Origin: Bacteroidales bacterium
Lineage (GTDB): Bacteria > Bacteroidota > Bacteroidia > Bacteroidales > UBA1715
DNA length: 7,227 nucleotides
Assembly (NCBI GenBank): GCA_031262005.1
Contig: JAISIO010000032.1
Span: forward strand, 1 to 7,227
Direction: 5' to 3'
Of the stretch, positions 6,220 through 7,227 are shown piece after piece. The notes below the pieces were generated by a model. It saw only the letters and a list, made by a program, of their open reading frames with translations, made no database searches and was not told the origin of the DNA. Every line of letters begins with the position of its first letter. Position 1 is the first letter of the stretch. A program made the translations under genes and the position numbers.

Positions 6220-7206
6220 ATGAACACATATTTTTCTCTTGGATTCTCTACGCTACTGTATTTTTTCCTGCTATGTACCGTTTCGTGCAATAAAAACACT
6301 CTGCCGGGAACCGAAAACGTGGCATCATTCGGCAATGTGGAACTCAGCGATGTGTGTATTGTAGGCGATTCGGTTATTATTGCCTGTGGCACAACTGCTC
6401 GTCAGGGAAGAATTGTAAAACAACAGGAAGGAAATCCTAATCCTATTGTACATACATTTTCCTACCCTATTCATTCATTATATTTCAACGATACGGTTAT
6501 GTGGGCTTGCGGCGACAGTATGCTTGTGCTCAAAAGCACCGACTACGGCACTACATGGACTCAACCCTACGATTTTGATTATTTTTGGGAAAATGACCGC
6601 AGCAATCTCACAAAAATATACGGCACAAATGATTTCCCTACCTTCGCCATCGGCACGAAAGATGTACTGTTCAACGGACACATGTATGTAAAAAGTCCAA
6701 GTGTAGGCATAAGTCAAAATACATACCCGTTGCAACATCGCACTCCTCAAACCGATGTGTATGATTTTACTGCCGTTTCGGCATCGGATTTTTTTGTTGC
6801 CGGCTATGGCTCCATTTTTCATTACAGCAACTATGGGCAAACTATGGAATTGGAACGCATTGGCAATGAAATTTTTTGCGGTATTACTTCCGTAGGCAAT
6901 ACGGTAATTGCCTGCGCATTTAGCGGAAAAATTTTCACTCGTGATGTGTTAGACCCCAACAAAACATGGCACACTGCGTTCAAAAGCAATAAAAATATGC
7001 GCTACATAGCTGCTAATGCCAACGGTACGGTACTGTGCGTAGGCGACGGAAAGAATGCTATTTTCACAAGTTCCAATAAAGGTATGGATTGGAAAGTGCA
7101 CAACTTGCGCCAAACAAATTCAATTGTGGCTGTAAAAGCAGCAAACGGGAAATTTTATATTGCTCAGAAAAACGGACGGGTACAGAGATTAGTGATTAGT
7201 GATTAG
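6220..7206 (+). CDS. Predicted seven-bladed beta-propeller lipoprotein with Asp-box (BNR-like) motifs
   Basis: A 328-residue protein I cannot assign to a named gene. The ATG at 6220 opens a lipoprotein signal (MNTYFSLGFSTLLYFFLLCT, then VS and Cys23); NKNTLPG after the Cys lacks an acidic surface-export signal. The remainder reads as seven repeats of about 30-45 residues, starting near 39, 83, 129, 180, 218, 258 and 301. Each is built like 'hydrophobic strand, VxVG/ACG, strand, turn'. Examples are VMWACGDSMLVLKSTDYGTTW, split here as blade two's ACGDSMLVLK and the perfect Asp-box STDYGTTW (106-113). FTSSNKGMDW (282-291) is a degenerate Asp-box and HYSNYGQT (201-208) a weaker one. This pattern fits the sialidase/Ycf48/sortilin-type propeller class. 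No catalytic residues of sialidases are evident, so a binding or assembly role is more likely. The last codons (LVISD and stop) are made of the heptad repeat that continues past the gene. Confidence 0.8.
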   Translation: MNTYFSLGFSTLLYFFLLCTVSCNKNTLPGTENVASFGNVELSDVCIVGDSVIIACGTTARQGRIVKQQEGNPNPIVHTFSYPIHSLYFNDTVMWACGDSMLVLKSTDYGTTWTQPYDFDYFWENDRSNLTKIYGTNDFPTFAIGTKDVLFNGHMYVKSPSVGISQNTYPLQHRTPQTDVYDFTAVSASDFFVAGYGSIFHYSNYGQTMELERIGNEIFCGITSVGNTVIACAFSGKIFTRDVLDPNKTWHTAFKSNKNMRYIAANANGTVLCVGDGKNAIFTSSNKGMDWKVHNLRQTNSIVAVKAANGKFYIAQKNGRVQRLVISD

Positions 7207-7227
7207 AGTGTAGTTATTAGAGTGTAG
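7189..7227 (+). repeat. Heptad tandem repeat with TAG every 7 bp
   Basis: From 7189 the sequence divides into 7-mers: TTAGTGA, TTAGTGA, TTAGAGT, GTAGTTA, TTAGAGT, then GTAG at the window end. TAG occurs at 7190, 7197, 7204, 7211, 7218 and 7225. A 14-bp unit is also visible (7202-7215, repeated from 7216). The array covers the last five codons and the stop (7204-7206) of the preceding gene and may continue beyond the window. Confidence 0.8.

Noticed and set aside
6081..6392. A 103-codon minus-strand reading frame opposite the start of the propeller gene.
   Set aside because: It covers the AT-rich divergent promoter region and the antisense of a signal peptide; no recognisable domain or plausible start.

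Overview
The window looks like a chromosomal fragment of a Bacteroidota bacterium, probably of the Bacteroidales or a related order. The evidence is a TonB-dependent receptor with an N-terminal carboxypeptidase-regulatory-like domain beside a DUF4249-type lipoprotein, several predicted lipoproteins, a tRNA without encoded CCA, no clear Shine-Dalgarno sequences, and three perfect copies of the Bacteroidota -7 promoter element (TAnnTTTG, each time as TACTTTTG).

Layout from left to right. Positions 17-51 hold the hairpin terminator of a minus-strand tRNA-Phe(GAA) gene (53-125), whose promoter -7 element lies at 146-153. Three minus-strand genes follow, read from right to left as one compact cluster: a glutamine-amidotransferase-like (peptidase C26/PuuD fold) protein (4203 to 3439), a DUF4249 lipoprotein (3401 to 2550) and a TonB-dependent outer-membrane receptor (2522 to 219). 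The gaps are 37 and 27 bp. A 124-bp spacer separates these from a fourth minus-strand gene, a family-3 glycoside hydrolase lipoprotein (6052 to 4328). A 167-bp divergent regulatory region (6053-6219) carries outward-facing -7 elements and a 21-nt imperfect direct repeat. To its right a plus-strand gene (6220-7206) encodes a lipoprotein that reads as a seven-bladed beta-propeller. Its last codons run into a 7-bp-periodic repeat that continues to the window edge.

Working model (inference). The receptor and the DUF4249 lipoprotein form an outer-membrane uptake pair; the substrate cannot be read from sequence. The GH3 lipoprotein has an intact NagZ-like catalytic set and may trim GlcNAc-containing glycans in the envelope. 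The most unusual gene is the C26-fold protein. Its nucleophilic Cys is Gly (codon 112, GGT) and the Glu of the usual HPE motif is also gone, while the rest of the fold is well kept, so it looks like a pseudoenzyme. It is also AT-richer than its neighbours. No CRISPR array, insertion sequence, integrase or phage gene was seen.
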